A stretch of DNA of 64,000 bases from Hofstenia miamia (lineage: Eukaryota; Xenacoelomorpha; Acoela): contig SCFE01000024.1 in the NCBI GenBank assembly GCA_004352715.1, forward strand, positions 1,156,326 through 1,220,325. Direction: 5' to 3'. Below, piece by piece: positions 1 through 11,423 of this stretch. The notes under the pieces are model-generated. The model made no database searches and was not told the DNA's origin. It saw only the letters and a list, made by a program, of their open reading frames with translations. The translations under genes were made by a program, and so were the position numbers. Each line of letters starts with the position of its first letter. The first letter of the stretch is position 1.

Positions 1-2
1 CT

Positions 3-446
3 TATAATACGATTTCAATGCCTGGTTTTATTCATAAACAAAACTCCAGATCAAAACATTTTTCCTGCATTAAGTACAGAAAAAAAGTCTTGAAAGAATC
101 ATTTATTAATACCGCTATCAGAACATGGAATTCATTACCTAAAGAGATAAAGAATATTGAAAAACTAAGAGCTTTTAAGAAACAAATTAAAATTTATCTT
201 AAGCAAAAGTATATCGCAGGACAGTCATTGCTAGGATACAAATTCTACAACAATGATTACTCAACAACCCGTACTTGAAATCTCCTAGTAATTTCTCCCT
301 AGCCTGTTAGATTTATTGCATAGTATACTTTGCTTTTGTATGTATTTGTATGTATGTTTGTATATTTTTGACGCTATTCAGATAAATTATCAGTTTTTAA
401 TTGTCAATATTTATCTGAATAAAGAATATCTTATCTTATCTTATCA
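3..446 (+). mobile_element. 3' end of a CR1/L2-like non-LTR retrotransposon
   Basis: The open frame 3-278 reads as the last part of a LINE ORF2. It has the common C-terminal pattern FINTAIRTWNSLPKEI (about residues 30-45 of the visible part), in which a basic stretch is followed by W-N-S-L-P. The frame stops at 278. About 150 bases of 3' UTR follow, ending in a short tandem tail built on TATCT/TCTTA units (427-445), as expected where a CR1/L2-type LINE ends. The element enters the window from the left, so its length and integrity are unknown. The clade assignment is an inference from the tail and the WNSLP motif. Confidence 0.7.
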
Positions 447-793
447 TGTATGTACCACAAAAGATAATAAAGACATCATCTATAATTTGCTTGCCTATAT
501 TGGACATAAATCATTGTACACTAGTGTTGTGCAATGGCAATGAGTATATTATCAAGATTAGCAATCACTTTGAACATGATTAAATTTATTAATGTACACG
601 CTCTGTTAAAGTGATTTTTGCTTAAGTTCTAGTTAATCAATGAATAGCTAAAACAATTCACATGAATGTATTTCAAAAATTAGAGACAAACTTGTTTAGA
701 CGTTAATATTTGATAATTCACAGTTAAATTATTAATTCTTTTTAGTACCTATGTCCGATATAAACAGTGTCTGCTTTTTGCTTTTTTTAAAAG

Positions 794-3248
794 CGATTCC
801 ACATATGGATGTCTGCGAATTAATCATCGCCTTTGGCCGAAAAATTTGTCTCCGCTGGACAAGATTTCACTTGAACCTCGGACGACAATTCACTTTGGGA
901 ATTATGAAGCCCAAATTGTTTGTATTGGTAATCATTTAATTCATAACTTTTTTACATATTTGTTCAAAAAACAATGTATGGCAGGGGAATGCTGAAATAT
1001 TTCAATAGAAAATTAGTCTCTTATTTTAAAGACTTAAGGAATGGATCTTGACGAGGTTAAAACTCTTATTAATTCTTGACAGATAACCGAAGCCACAACA
1101 ATTTGGAAGAAACTATTAAAAAATCTCTTCTTACTTTAATCTATTTTAACAATGGTAATGTCCTATATTATACTTATGATGAATTTAGGTACTTCTGAAT
1201 TAATTCAACGAGAACAGGCAACATTAGAAGATAGGTTAAACCTGTCAAAGGCCTTTAATATGACATCTTTATCATTTCTAAAAGATTCGGATATTGCTGG
1301 AAGTAGTAACCAGCAACTTCTTTTAGAAAGTACCCCTATGGTTTCTCCTAAGGTACATGACGTTTTAAATTTAATCTTGCAAATTTTATTAATTCTAGTA
1401 TTCTTATAAAAATATTCTCTAAGCTAATAAAGCATTTTTGTTATTGCGAAACTATATATTATTTACTTTTAGAAGAGTCAATCAAAAGGAAGGCAAGACG
1501 AAAAGCCATATGCCAACGCCTAGACGTCATAGAAGCGAAAATGACACGCATTGAAGGAGAGCTTCTATCAAAAATNNNNNNNNNNNNNNNNNNNNNTTTT
1601 TGTTATTGCGAAACTATATATTATTTACTTTTAGAAGAGTCAATCAAAAGGAAGGCAAGACGAAAAGCCATATGCCAACGCCTAGACGTCATAGAAGCGA
1701 AAATGACACGCATTGAAGGAGAGCTTCTATCAAAAATTGAGAGGAATACCCGGACGAAATATGAAAAGATTGAGGCATTTTTTAATTTATATTGATTCTT
1801 CAGTTATTTATAATTGTTAACGTTTTATCATTGATTTTGTATTATTTATGTCTAATAATTTTATTTAGGAGGTAAACACCAGTGTCAATGATGAAAATAA
1901 AGAACCAATTCTGTTTGGAGAAAAGAACCTCTTGGCCATTTCTGGTTTCCGTCCCTCACTCTATGCCCTGAATGTCGTTCCCATCTTATTTACAGATGAA
2001 GAGCTTTCAACTGGAATGCTTAGTCCCAGAAAAAGAAAACTTAGTCGCCCGCCACTATGGCATCACGCGTAAAATTATTAAAGGGTAGGATTTCTAAATT
2101 AATTTTACTTACGGATTATAAAATTTGAAATACTATATAGTAAACGTTCATGATCAATGATAGCCATGGTAACCTGTTGAGGTTAAATTGGATTTTGTTC
2201 AATTTTTTAATGGAATTTATGAATTTCAATAAAAGAATTTGTTTTAAAATATTTTAATTTATTTAAGTTTTTAAGAAAATCGAGGCATTTGCATACATAT
2301 TTTTACATTGCTATGTGAAGTACTGACAGCATCAGAGAGGATTACCACAACCCCTATTCATAGGATAAAAAAATTCATTTGAAACTCAGTTTTCACTAAA
2401 ATCTATTTATTGATAATTTCCAAACTACAGAGTCTCATTTTTAAGAACATTAAATTGCTTAAAGTCAATAGAGTAGCTTTCAAAGCAGCATTTTCTAATA
2501 TTTTGATTCACTATTAACAAAGCAATCTTTAGACGTGATCTAGCTGTTTTTTTGCGAAAAAGAAAAACATCTCAAGCGAATTATATTAATAATCTAATTT
2601 TTTGATAGCGGGAATGGGTGTGTTTTTATCTCTGTTCAGGATATATAAAAGGTTTTTAAACTGTAAAAAAAATTAATTAAATTCATTCATGTGGATATTA
2701 GCCATGCGATCGTTTCTAGCTTTGTGAATATATATCTATATGTGTCACAAACTTAAGAAATCTTCGTTTTTTTATCTCTATTTAAAGATATTAAATTTAT
2801 TCTATACTCTTAAATGTTTTAACACTTTATTTTTTAAATTTATTATCATAATATGATAATTTTAGCCGTGTTATCTTATTAATTCTTCGTTGCCCTAAGG
2901 ATAGCCTGACATTTTATATTTTTTAAAAGCCTGCAAGCGGAAATTTGGCTCAAGCGAAGATGTTTGGCATGATGCCAAGTCAGCAGTGAATCAAAAAGGG
3001 TGAGACATTAGAAGATCAAGCAAACTTGAAAATGAAAATGGCATTTTGCAATGCCCTGTATCATTAAAAATAGTTTTGCTTATTTTTTAACTTCCATGTT
3101 ACATGAAAAGTACATTCATGTACTTTGAAGTGACTTGTTATGTCCATGTGCATGCAAACACATGCAAGAAAATGCATGTTGCTTTCAGTGTGACATGCAT
3201 TTTTTAATATTTAGCAAGTTTCGTTCTATTGGGTGTGCTCTACCATAG
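794..3248 (+). CDS. BEN-domain protein gene, 3' exons, with one frame break
   Basis: This is a host-type multi-exon gene. Likely exons are 794-927 (ends Gly phase 1), 1189-1352, about 1635-1780, 1869-2084, 2940-2999 and 3215-3248 (stop TAG). Exons 794-927 and 1189-1352 join in phase, and so do 2940-2999 and 3215-3248. The coiled exon reads ICQRLDVIEAKMTRIEGELL. The later exons carry a BEN-like pattern, ALNVVPILFTDEELSTGML then KLLKGACKRKFGSSEDVWHD and AVNQKG. BEN domains bind DNA or chromatin in transcriptional repression. Within 1869-2084 the frame shifts by one base near 2044-2058; a single missing base would repair it, so this is either a sequencing indel or a pseudogene. The acceptor and donor of the coiled exon are not clean (possibly a GC donor after KYEKIE), and that exon is duplicated across an N gap. 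The N-terminal exons are not found. Confidence 0.55.
1435..1737. repeat. 141-bp exact duplication across a 21-N gap
   Basis: Bases 1435-1575 recur as 1597-1737 with the 21 Ns between them. The duplicated block carries an exon of the BEN-type gene. Identity up to the gap edge is what a failed contig overlap looks like, so one copy is probably not real. Confidence 0.85.
2085..2939 (+). other. Intron, AT-rich, nothing recognised
   Basis: This lies between two exons of the BEN-domain gene (donor GTAGGA at 2085, acceptor TTTTAAAAG at 2931-2939). I see no coding-like stretch or repeat with a name. Confidence 0.4.
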
Positions 3249-3496
3249 TTATCCATTTCCTCCAGGACGAGGGCAACGTAATATACTAACACAACCCAGA
3301 CAATGCTTGACAAATCCTTCATCTGAACTAGAATCGTTTTCATACTTTCTAAATGAAGAGATCATGTGTACAACACTTCTACACGCCAATAGAAAAGAGC
3401 AAGTGAATTTCGAAGATTGCATATGTATATTACAGAAATATTTATTTGTGTAATTAAAAATTTAGATTGACACATCGATATGCATTGTCGTTTTCA

Positions 3497-3637
3497 ATGG
3501 CTGAACTTCGAGCTGGGAATGCTCTCATCATCAGGACTGGCAGTGATCGTGATAATTTTGTTGGAGTTGAGAATCTGCGGAAGCCAGGAGACAGCAAACC
3601 TTTTTACAGGGCTACTATGGCAGTTAGGCGCTTCTAA
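3497..3637 (+). CDS. Unidentified 46-codon coding-like ORF
   Basis: An ATG at 3497 opens 46 codons ending TAA at 3637, starting MAELRAGNALIIRTGSDRD and ending FYRATMAVRRF. It is richer in GC than its surroundings and reads like a real protein segment, but I do not recognise the family. It could be an isolated exon or a transposon scrap between the BEN-domain gene and the piggyBac remnant. No membrane segment or signal is visible. Confidence 0.3.
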   Translation: MAELRAGNALIIRTGSDRDNFVGVENLRKPGDSKPFYRATMAVRRF

Positions 3638-3732
3638 ATTTCTTTTTCGATGCCTGCGTTTTGATAATTCAAAAAGAAAGAAATAAATTGAACAAATATG
3701 CATCAATTTAGAGATAAATTTCTTTGTTTCTT

Positions 3733-6070
3733 CTTACTTTACGACAATTTTACATTCCAATGGAAGATATAACAGTTGACGGATAGTCCCTTGGATACCG
3801 AGGCTGTATTCCCGGTCTTACATACAGTCTTGGCTAAAAGTTTGGAATATTTTTTGAAAACACATATTTTTTGATAATTTGATATTATTTTTATCTAAAA
3901 CATTTCCCCAAAAACTGAAAAATATTTCTCACTAAAAACACTATTATTTGACAATAATTTGCAAGTAAAATAACTATTTACAAATAATAACAATTAGTTC
4001 ACAAACTTTAGTATTTAGTGTGTCTCCCATTCACTGCTAGGCAAGCTTCAATTTTCATGGCATGGACCCAATAAGGCGTTGGAGGTAGTCAACAGCAATA
4101 TTTTGGGTCCAGACTTGTTTCACCTTTGTTTTAAGGTCTTCCAGTGATGAAGGCTGCATGGCTTGAATCTTAATTTTGTTATAGTCCCTCAAATTCTCAA
4201 TAGGATTCAGGTCTGGGGAATTCCCTGGCCAGGGTCCCAGTAGCTGAATCTCTTCCTGAGCTAGCCACCTCTTTATGGTTGTTGCCTGATGGCAGGGAGC
4301 TTCCTCATGTGGAAAGTATTCCAAACTTGCCGCATCATGAAAATAGGTACCTTGTCTTCCAATATTTGTTGGTAAACTGTAGAATTTATAGTAGTGTTTG
4401 GTGGCATAAACCACAAGCCACAGCGCATATTCATTGATATTCCACCCAAAATCATCAGCTTTGGGGGCTTTTTGACTCTTGGTAGGACATAATTTGGGTC
4501 ATAACGCTTTGAGACTGGTGGCCTGACGTGCCTGATTGATTGCCCAAATTGTTTGATTGTAGTCTCGTCTGTAAACATAACTTCAGCCCACTGGGCTGGG
4601 ATCCAATTTCGATATTTCTTTCAGAAGGTTAATCTGCCCTTGAGGTTTTTGGACTTAATCTTGATATTTTGCAGGTTTATGCGCTCTAAGCGTGAACTCT
4701 TCACTCAGACGTCTTCTAATAGTTCTGCTGCTTGGTTGGAGATCATCAAAGTTTAATTCAGCAGCAATTTGGGTTTGAGGTAACAAAAGAATTCATTTGA
4801 GATTGACGATGAATACGTCTGTCACCATAAGGCGTGGTAACTCGTGGATGACCTGATAGCGTTTTGGACGAGAAATCGCCTTTGACAGTGATTCTCTGAA
4901 AGTTTTCACAATACAGCTATGTGTTACGTTGTATCTAGCAGCAATATCTTTCACTTTGTAACCTTCTTCTCTCAAAATAGCTATTTGAGCTCGTATTTCT
5001 CTCGATAATTCACGCGTTTTTTTCCATCTTGATTTATTCAAATTAGCCACGCAAATAAGGGATATGAGTTAAGATAACAAAGATTATATATTTTTTGGGT
5101 AAACAATCTTACTATTTATTTTAATGTACTATTTATAGTAGTACAAACGTTTATATGAAAAATATTATTACAATATCAAAAAATATGAAAATGTTCCAAA
5201 CTTTTGGCCAAGACTGTATATGCCTAAAAACCCAGAAAATATGGACTAAATTTTTTTGGGCATGTGACGCAAAAAATGGTTATGCTTTAAATACAATGAT
5301 ATATGATGGTCGTCAACAAAATGAACCAGTTCATCGTGAGCTTGCTGCAGATGTTGTTTATGATCTGTGTTCTCCATATATTAAAGCCGGTCGCAATATA
5401 TGTACTGACAATTGTGTATGAAATTGCTTGATGAAAACAGAACTCTTCTTGGGACAATTAGATCTCATAGACGAGAAATCCCTGATATTTTGCGATGCAA
5501 GATAATGATACATGAAAGCAAATTTGTTTTTGATCATTCGAATGAGATTATGTTGGTTTGTTATCAGGCAAAGAGAAAAAAAAGGTCATGCTTCTAAGTT
5601 CATCACATATGCACCCTGATATTTCTAATGATGAAGGAAACAAACCTTTGATGATTTACGACTACAATAAGCTAAAAGGTGGAGTTGATATGTTTGACCA
5701 AAATATAAAGGAATTTAAAACTAAAAGAACTACTAGACGATGGCCTCTGCTAGTATTTTATAACATGATAGATGCAGCCATAAATAATAGTTTTGTTATA
5801 ATGAAGGAAAATGGGTACCAGCATTCTAAGAACAAATTTATGAAGTGTTAATCTTTTGATCTTGCTAAAGAATATGCAATGAACCGCCTGAAAAGTCGAG
5901 GATTAACACGTGAAATACGGTGTGCTGCTTATGAAGTCGGATTCTGTAGTAACCCCTATCTTGAAGTTGCTCGACATGAGCAGATAATTGGAGCACCAAG
6001 ACGGTGCTATGTTTGTTCAAAAATGTCTAGATCGCATTACTGTAAAGAAGAACGTTTGTTTAGTGTGTAA
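3733..6070 (+). pseudogene. piggyBac-like transposase remnant, split by a Tc1 element
   Basis: The left part (about 3760-3822) reads DITVDG-stop-SLGYRGC, the DDE_Tnp_1_7 region that normally precedes a PxKPxKYG motif. That motif resumes on the far side of the inserted Tc1 element as MPKNPE then FFWACDAKNGYALNTMIYDG (5219-5310). It continues with the VYDLCSPYIKAGRNICTDNC segment containing the Asp of the catalytic core. Further on come GGVDMFDQNIKEF (about 5680) and a C-terminal Cys-rich ribbon, RRCYVCSKMSRSHYCKEE (to 6070). At least three stops or frameshifts break it (near 5419, 5597 and 5849). The amino-terminal half and clear TTAA ends are missing, so it is a fossil. Excision of the Tc1 element would restore the adjacency of the two parts. 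Confidence 0.8.
3825..5216 (-). mobile_element. Tc1-like element, full length, decayed transposase
   Basis: The 1392-bp element starts CAGTCTTGGCTAAAAGTTTG and ends in the inverted copy, with TA on both sides (3823-3824 and 5217-5218). The transposase is on the minus strand in at least three frames. The N-terminal HTH is at 5050-4793 (REEGYKVKDIAARYNVTHSC). The first catalytic block MFTDETTI is at 4578. The last block is near 4300-4190, with APCHQATTIKRWL and GNSPDLNPIENL. The residue normally Asp in the QDGAPCH block reads Glu here (HEEAPCH), so even without the frameshifts the DDE triad looks broken. It should be immobile unless helped in trans. Confidence 0.88.
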
Positions 6071-6211
6071 TGAGTAGATTGTTTTCAAAATATAATCATT
6101 TTCTTACTGCTTACAAAATGTTGACACATATCCAATGAAAGTTGTAGTTTTAGGGGTCTGTTTAAAATTTAATATTCAAAGTACCATTCCCGCGGTTTTG
6201 TTACTATACTA

Positions 6212-7401
6212 CAGTCGTGGACAAAAGTCTTTGCGCTTATTTAAAAGCTTTTAATATACCATGAAAAACCTCTCTATTTTGACTGCGATTTTCTCGTTAA
6301 CCACTTAAGATAGGATTCTGAACTTTTTACACGTAATAATGGAAACCCTTGTCAATGCAACGACGCTAGCAATTTTCCGCGTGAACTAATTTCACGCTAC
6401 AAATGCGTAAGATTACCATCGCTATCAGAAACCGAGCGTTAGAGCTCTCGCACTTAAATTACAAAATTGAGGTTATTGTAGCTACACAACATTTCTCGAA
6501 GATCGCTTTTCAGAATAGTGAGAAAAGACAGATGGGTTTTTCCAGAAAGATAAGTCAAGAAACGGTCGACCACGAGTGCTGGGAGAAAGGACAGAGCGAC
6601 GGTTGGTCAACAAAAGCCAAAACAATCTATTTTGGACCCCACAGCAGCTGAAGGCAGAAGTACTGTTGGCTCAAACTGTATCAGACAGAAGCATACGTCG
6701 ATCCCTATTCAGTAATAGCCTAATTGGTGCTCCCAAGTCGAAATTATAAAGGACGCACCTTCAGAAACGAATGACCTTCTGTCGCTCAAAACGAGACTGG
6801 ACCTTGGGTTACTGGAATGTCATTTTTACATATGAGTCAAAGATGTAAATTAATCCACGACGAAAGCAGTGTGTTCGCCGCCCTGTTAATTGCAGCCAAA
6901 ATAAAAAATATTGTACGCAGACAACCAAATTTTCAAAGTCTTTGATGGTGAAGTGTCCAGGGGCCATGGATTCGATGCAGTGTCAACGCATACTTGAACA
7001 TGAACTGCCCACTCTGTATTCAGGCCCATCCAAGTTTTTCTAACAAGACGGTGCAACATTTCACACATCCAGGCTACCCTAAAATTTCTCAATTCGAAAA
7101 ACATGTCGATACTCCAACACTTTCCACCACAAAGCCCCGATTTGAGCATAATCGAGAACCTATGGAAGTTGCTTAAAGATAGCGTGAGTGCGAGAAATCC
7201 ACAAACGTTGGATGACCTCTGGGAGGTCGCCAAAGACGAATGGTAAAAAATCGACGGCCTCACAATAAAGTGACATTACAGGTCCTTTCCTGGATGAATC
7301 GAGTGCATTTTGGCCGTAAAGGGTAGCTCTATAGACGCACAAACTCTGTTGAAACTTTCATGGTTCTATCTCATTTGGTTGGGGACTTTTGTCTCCGACT
7401 G
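6212..7401 (+). mobile_element. Second Tc1-like element, degenerate
   Basis: The inverted ends CAGTCGTGGACAAAAGTCTT and the imperfect reverse copy AGACAAAAGTCCC are flanked by TA at 6210-6211 and 7402-7403. Plus-strand transposase pieces are readable: an HTH near 6430-6510 (LSHLNYKIEVI), FTYESKM near 6828 where FxDES is usual (first Asp lost to Tyr), QDGATFHTSR near 7045, and IENLWKLLKDSV near 7155-7190. Several stops and frame changes make it a dead copy. The ends differ from those of the 3.8-kb element, so it is a separate family. Confidence 0.85.
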
Positions 7402-7403
7402 TA

Positions 7404-8347
7404 GTATACAATGATTTGGCATTCAAAAATCAGATGATTCAATTTTTGAATTTTTTTATTTGCAGGGAATTTTTTCAATTAAAAATTTTCTGTAAGAATG
7501 CTTGGCAGCTCCCGTTTCTAAAATTCTAAAATCTCCCTGCATTCTAGTTTGGAAAAGAGTCTCGAAAACGTCCTTAAAAGAAGGATTTTTAGAAATAAAC
7601 AAAGTACTGAAAAAAGCATGTACTTTAAAGCATAGTTAAAATCAATCATTCGCTTTACCCAGTCCGAGGCAGGGCACTTTTCAATAGCTGGGCTAATTCT
7701 ACGTGGCTCAAGGAATAACCAATTAGTTTGGCCACCTAGTAGTTAAATATAGGTCACAAAAAGGAAATCGACTAAATGTATAGGTCTAACATTCCTCTCA
7801 TTTAAAAGTTTTACCTTTAAATGTTTTGAATTCAGTCTCACTGAAGTGTTAATTGAATTATTTATAGCTGCATCATCTTGAATGTCTATTTACTAGCTAA
7901 AAATGAATAAATCTTGCGTAATAATCTCTAAGGTTTCTGAAAATTATATCTTATATTCATATGTCGCTTTGATAGTAAATATGAAGGAATTTTTTAATGA
8001 TGGAACTCAATTATTAACATTGACGTTTTAATTTTAGATTTTTCATAGTTACAACATTGACATTGGAAATTTTCCCACAAATCGTCAAAATAAAGTTTCC
8101 AGTTGAAGACACTTTCGAATTTTTGGTGTGATGAGCACCTACGAGGACATGGGAAGCTAATTTTCCGAGATAACACTTAACAACTAGTATAAAACTTACT
8201 TCAAATTTCTATTAAAAGCAGACTTCAAAAACAAGATTTTCTAGCATATATCGAAGCATTATCATTTCCCAAGCATTTTAGAGTAAAATTTGACAAGAAC
8301 AGTGAATCTTTAATTGGCAACAATTTTTTATTTGAATGCATATTGTA
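7404..8347. other. AT-rich spacer, nothing recognised
   Basis: I find no coding-like stretch, terminal repeat or RNA gene here. The short open frames on both strands have the composition of chance ORFs. Confidence 0.4.
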
Positions 8348-8349
8348 TA

Positions 8350-10479
8350 CCGTAAAACAGGCAAATATCAGCCACCTTATAAACTTGGTGATTATACACT
8401 TGCCTACATATGTAGAGCTGTACCTACTACACCTAAACTGAATAGTGAACTATTGATCGATGTTTCTTGCATTGTTCTGATTGGATAGGAGAGCTGACGT
8501 ATCGTAGGAGAGAATAAGATAGAGAAAGGTATGTACATCATAGCATGAATTAAAATCGCAACGACTCTTTAATTACTCGCAGTTAATCATGCCGCCGAAA
8601 AGATATACTAATAACGATATGTATAAAGCTGTTAAAGTAAAAGAAGATCGCATGTCACAAAGAAAGGCAACAAAAACCTTCAAAGTAAACAGAAACATTA
8701 CAACGGTATCTAAAAGCTGTTAATAAAAATGAAATAATTCGGGCAGTTGGCAGACCTACAGAACTTACACGAATAGAAGAGAATTTGCTTACTCGAACCA
8801 TACAGACAATAACCGAGTAGGGATTCGGCCTCACGAAACCTCTACTTCAAGACCTGGTGCATCAATATCTGGAAAATAGTGGACGTGAAGTGAATAGATT
8901 TATGCAACATATGGACTTGTGGTAGTTGTACTAAAGGCACAAGTGACTTGCACTTCACGTGCTCACAGTGTTTATAAACTAAAATTGTGTTTACTTTACA
9001 AGAACATTGATAAATATATTTCTTAATAACATTTTCTGAAAGCGGCTGATATTACCCAATTTTTGTTGTAAAAATACATATATTATATATTTGATTTCCG
9101 TATTAAAAAATTATACATACTTAAAATATTTTAACTTCGTTTTTCTGGAATTAAATATAGTGCTTGCTGTTTACAAAAAACAATATAATATATATTTGTG
9201 GTTACATGGAAAGATAAATATTTAAAAACCACTTTAACCCATTATGACCTAGCGTGGAGTATAGTCTGCACTTGTAATTATGTAAATTATGAATAACATT
9301 TAATATTTCTTGACAGCAGATTATAATATAAACATTTTCCAGCTAATTATACCTTAGAAAATCTATATTCTTCATGTGTAGCTATTTTGAATGTTAAGGG
9401 CATCTACATTGCAGGGGTGCTATCTGCAAAGAGGGTGATATGATTTGATTATTGTAAAATTCTAGTTAACATGTGTTGTTATATAAAAGTATCTTGTTAT
9501 TGCATAAAGTAATACTGCTATTGCAATCAAGTTTTTTCTCAGAAGTGCTATTTCTTAGACACACCCATCACAATGGATGGATTTATTCATGTAGACTATA
9601 GTCTACACTAGGCTATTGAATGAATGATTTCAATAAAAACTGCAGTTTGTTGAATCTTGTTTGTTACCCTCATATACCAGGAAAATATCATATAAATGGG
9701 AAAGGAACCGATATGTTAGATCAATATTTGAATAGATATCACATCAGCATTGGGAAAAAATTATTTTGGTATTTATTCTGTCATGGTTGAATTGAGCCTG
9801 TTTGACATCCAGATTTTATGATAGAAATAGGAGTGCATTAATTTTCAATGACTTTCTTTCCCAAAGGTATTTGGACACCCACCCCTCCTTTTCTTATCTA
9901 AGGGTTGCAGAATTTCATATTGCCTTTGATTTGATGGCATTGATCAAATTGTCAATAATACAGATGGTAAGAAGAAGTGAGAAATGTGCTGGGTATATAA
10001 GTGTACAACATAGTGCATAACTGAATGGTTTAAGTATAAATTAGGATGTTGTATGTATTGCTTTTATGATTTTCATCACTGCTAGAAATGTATTTTGGTG
10101 GTAAATTGTCCAGTTTCACTATTTTTGAAATCAAGCACATATGTCTCTCAATTTGTATGGTATGTGCAGTTTACTTGCTAGCAGTATTTTAAATTCACAA
10201 AAAGTATATAAGGCAGGCATTATGATGCTTAGCACCAGAAAAACTAAATTGTAATGTTTATCTCACATTTTAAAATTTATAAAAAATGTTGTGCTGACAA
10301 CCTAGCGTGGACTATAGTCTACATGCCATAAAAATAGCTAAGACTGTTATTTAACAATATTCTAGCTGTAGTTATGCTTGAAAGGTTCTCCATGATAGAG
10401 ATTAGCAAAAAATTGCTTACTTCAATGAAAATAAAAAACTCAGGTCATAATGGGTTAAAGTGGCTGATATTTGCCACGG
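8350..10479 (+). mobile_element. pogo-like DNA transposon interrupted by a second element
   Basis: The ends match as inverted repeats: CCGT then GGCAAATATCAGCCAC at the left (with six extra bases AAAACA) and the reverse complement at the right, both next to TA (8348-8349 and 10480-10481). Inside, 8589-8930 reads MPPKRYTNNDMYKAVKVKE then RKATKTFKVNR and VGRPTELTRIEENLLTRTI. This is the psq/CENP-B-type helix-turn-helix at the front of pogo and Tigger transposases. A frameshift at about 8710 and a stop near 8818 break it, and no DDE core follows. A 1217-bp element sits near its right end, so the pogo copy itself is about 0.9 kb and non-autonomous. Confidence 0.75.
9238..10454 (+). mobile_element. 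piggyBac-type element with TTAA target duplication
   Basis: A perfect 13-bp inverted repeat, CCCATTATGACCT, bounds 9238-9250 and 10442-10454. TTAA flanks it at 9234-9237 and 10455-10458, the piggyBac signature. A subterminal block CTAGCGTGGA/C-TATAGTCT occurs just inside both ends (about 9249 and 10301) and again, as a palindrome, at 9591-9608. A transposase scrap at about 9700-9785 reads GTDMLDQYLNRYHISIGKK, the late piggyBac GVDxxDQxxxxY motif, and is followed by a stop. The intact ends and short decayed core make it a non-autonomous derivative. Confidence 0.88.
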
Positions 10480-10481
10480 TA

Positions 10482-11150
10482 TTATAAAATGTTTTCACTT
10501 TTTTCTGATGCAATAATTGCAATGTTTTTACAATTTACAGTTCTTTTGTTAAAACGTGACAGCCTTCCATGTGGAAATGCGATTCTCTTCCATTTCCATT
10601 CCATTTCCACAACTATTTTGAAAACATTTCCATATTTTTCCATTAATTTCTGCATCTTTCTATAATCCTTAGAGCTAGGGATTAGGGCTTTGTGGAATCA
10701 ACATTTTAATGGTTTCAATCCCCTCATTGAATTTGGACTCATTTCAATCCCATGACATTTTCTGTAAGATAGTTCCATTGCTACCACAGTATAACTACTA
10801 TTTTGATCAAAGTTCGAAAAATTATGAGTAAGATTCTAAATCCGTGGTTAAGCTCCACGTTCAAGAGCATTAACATAGTCTCATAGCAAGAAACAGAAAA
10901 CATGTTCTCAACATCTTTGTGAAAATAAAAGTTATAAGAAATGCGAAAACTGCGATAATGTATATGAAATGCATTCTGCACAAACTAAAATTACAACTGT
11001 CACGTGTATATGTAACAATTACAAGCAGTAATAATAACTCCTTGTTGCTTCAAAACAGTAAATTTTCGTAATTTTATTGAATTTAGTGAATATATGAGGC
11101 AATCTGAAAATGTCTTATGAATTTTCAAAACTTATTAAATAATATAATTA
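10482..11150. other. AT-rich spacer with CCATTTCC-rich patch
   Basis: Bases 10567-10650 repeat short runs of CATTTCCA/CCATTTCC. Nothing coding is visible on either strand. Confidence 0.4.
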
Positions 11151-11154
11151 AGTA

Positions 11155-11345
11155 TGAAGAATTGATTTTAAATATGAATGGAAACATAATTTGTGGAATA
11201 TCGGAGCTCTGGTTTAAAGATATTGATAATGATAATATTTATGAGAGAAATTAGCTGAAGATATTTCGCAAGGATAGAGATCTTAGAAATCCTAAAAAGA
11301 CTAGAGTTGGCGACATATTATTGATTGTATCTATACATTTTCATC
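11155..11345 (+). mobile_element. LINE endonuclease fragment
   Basis: In one frame this reads NGNIICGISELWFKDIDNDN followed, after a stop, by IFRKDRDLRNPKKTR. This is the apurinic-endonuclease block (I-x-x-I-S-E-x-W-x) and the following RxDR strand of CR1-like LINEs. It is only about 190 bases, with no reverse transcriptase beside it. Confidence 0.55.
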
Positions 11346-11423
11346 CCTAAATATGGCCAATTTGAAAGCTTATTGTTAGGAATTATAATATTTCCATTTA
11401 ATTGACTTTGCGAACTATAAATT

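Noticed and set aside
6150-7440. piggyBac end CCCGCGGTTTTG near 6188, interrupted by the second Tc1 element
   Set aside because: No matching left terminus or TTAA was found to support it.
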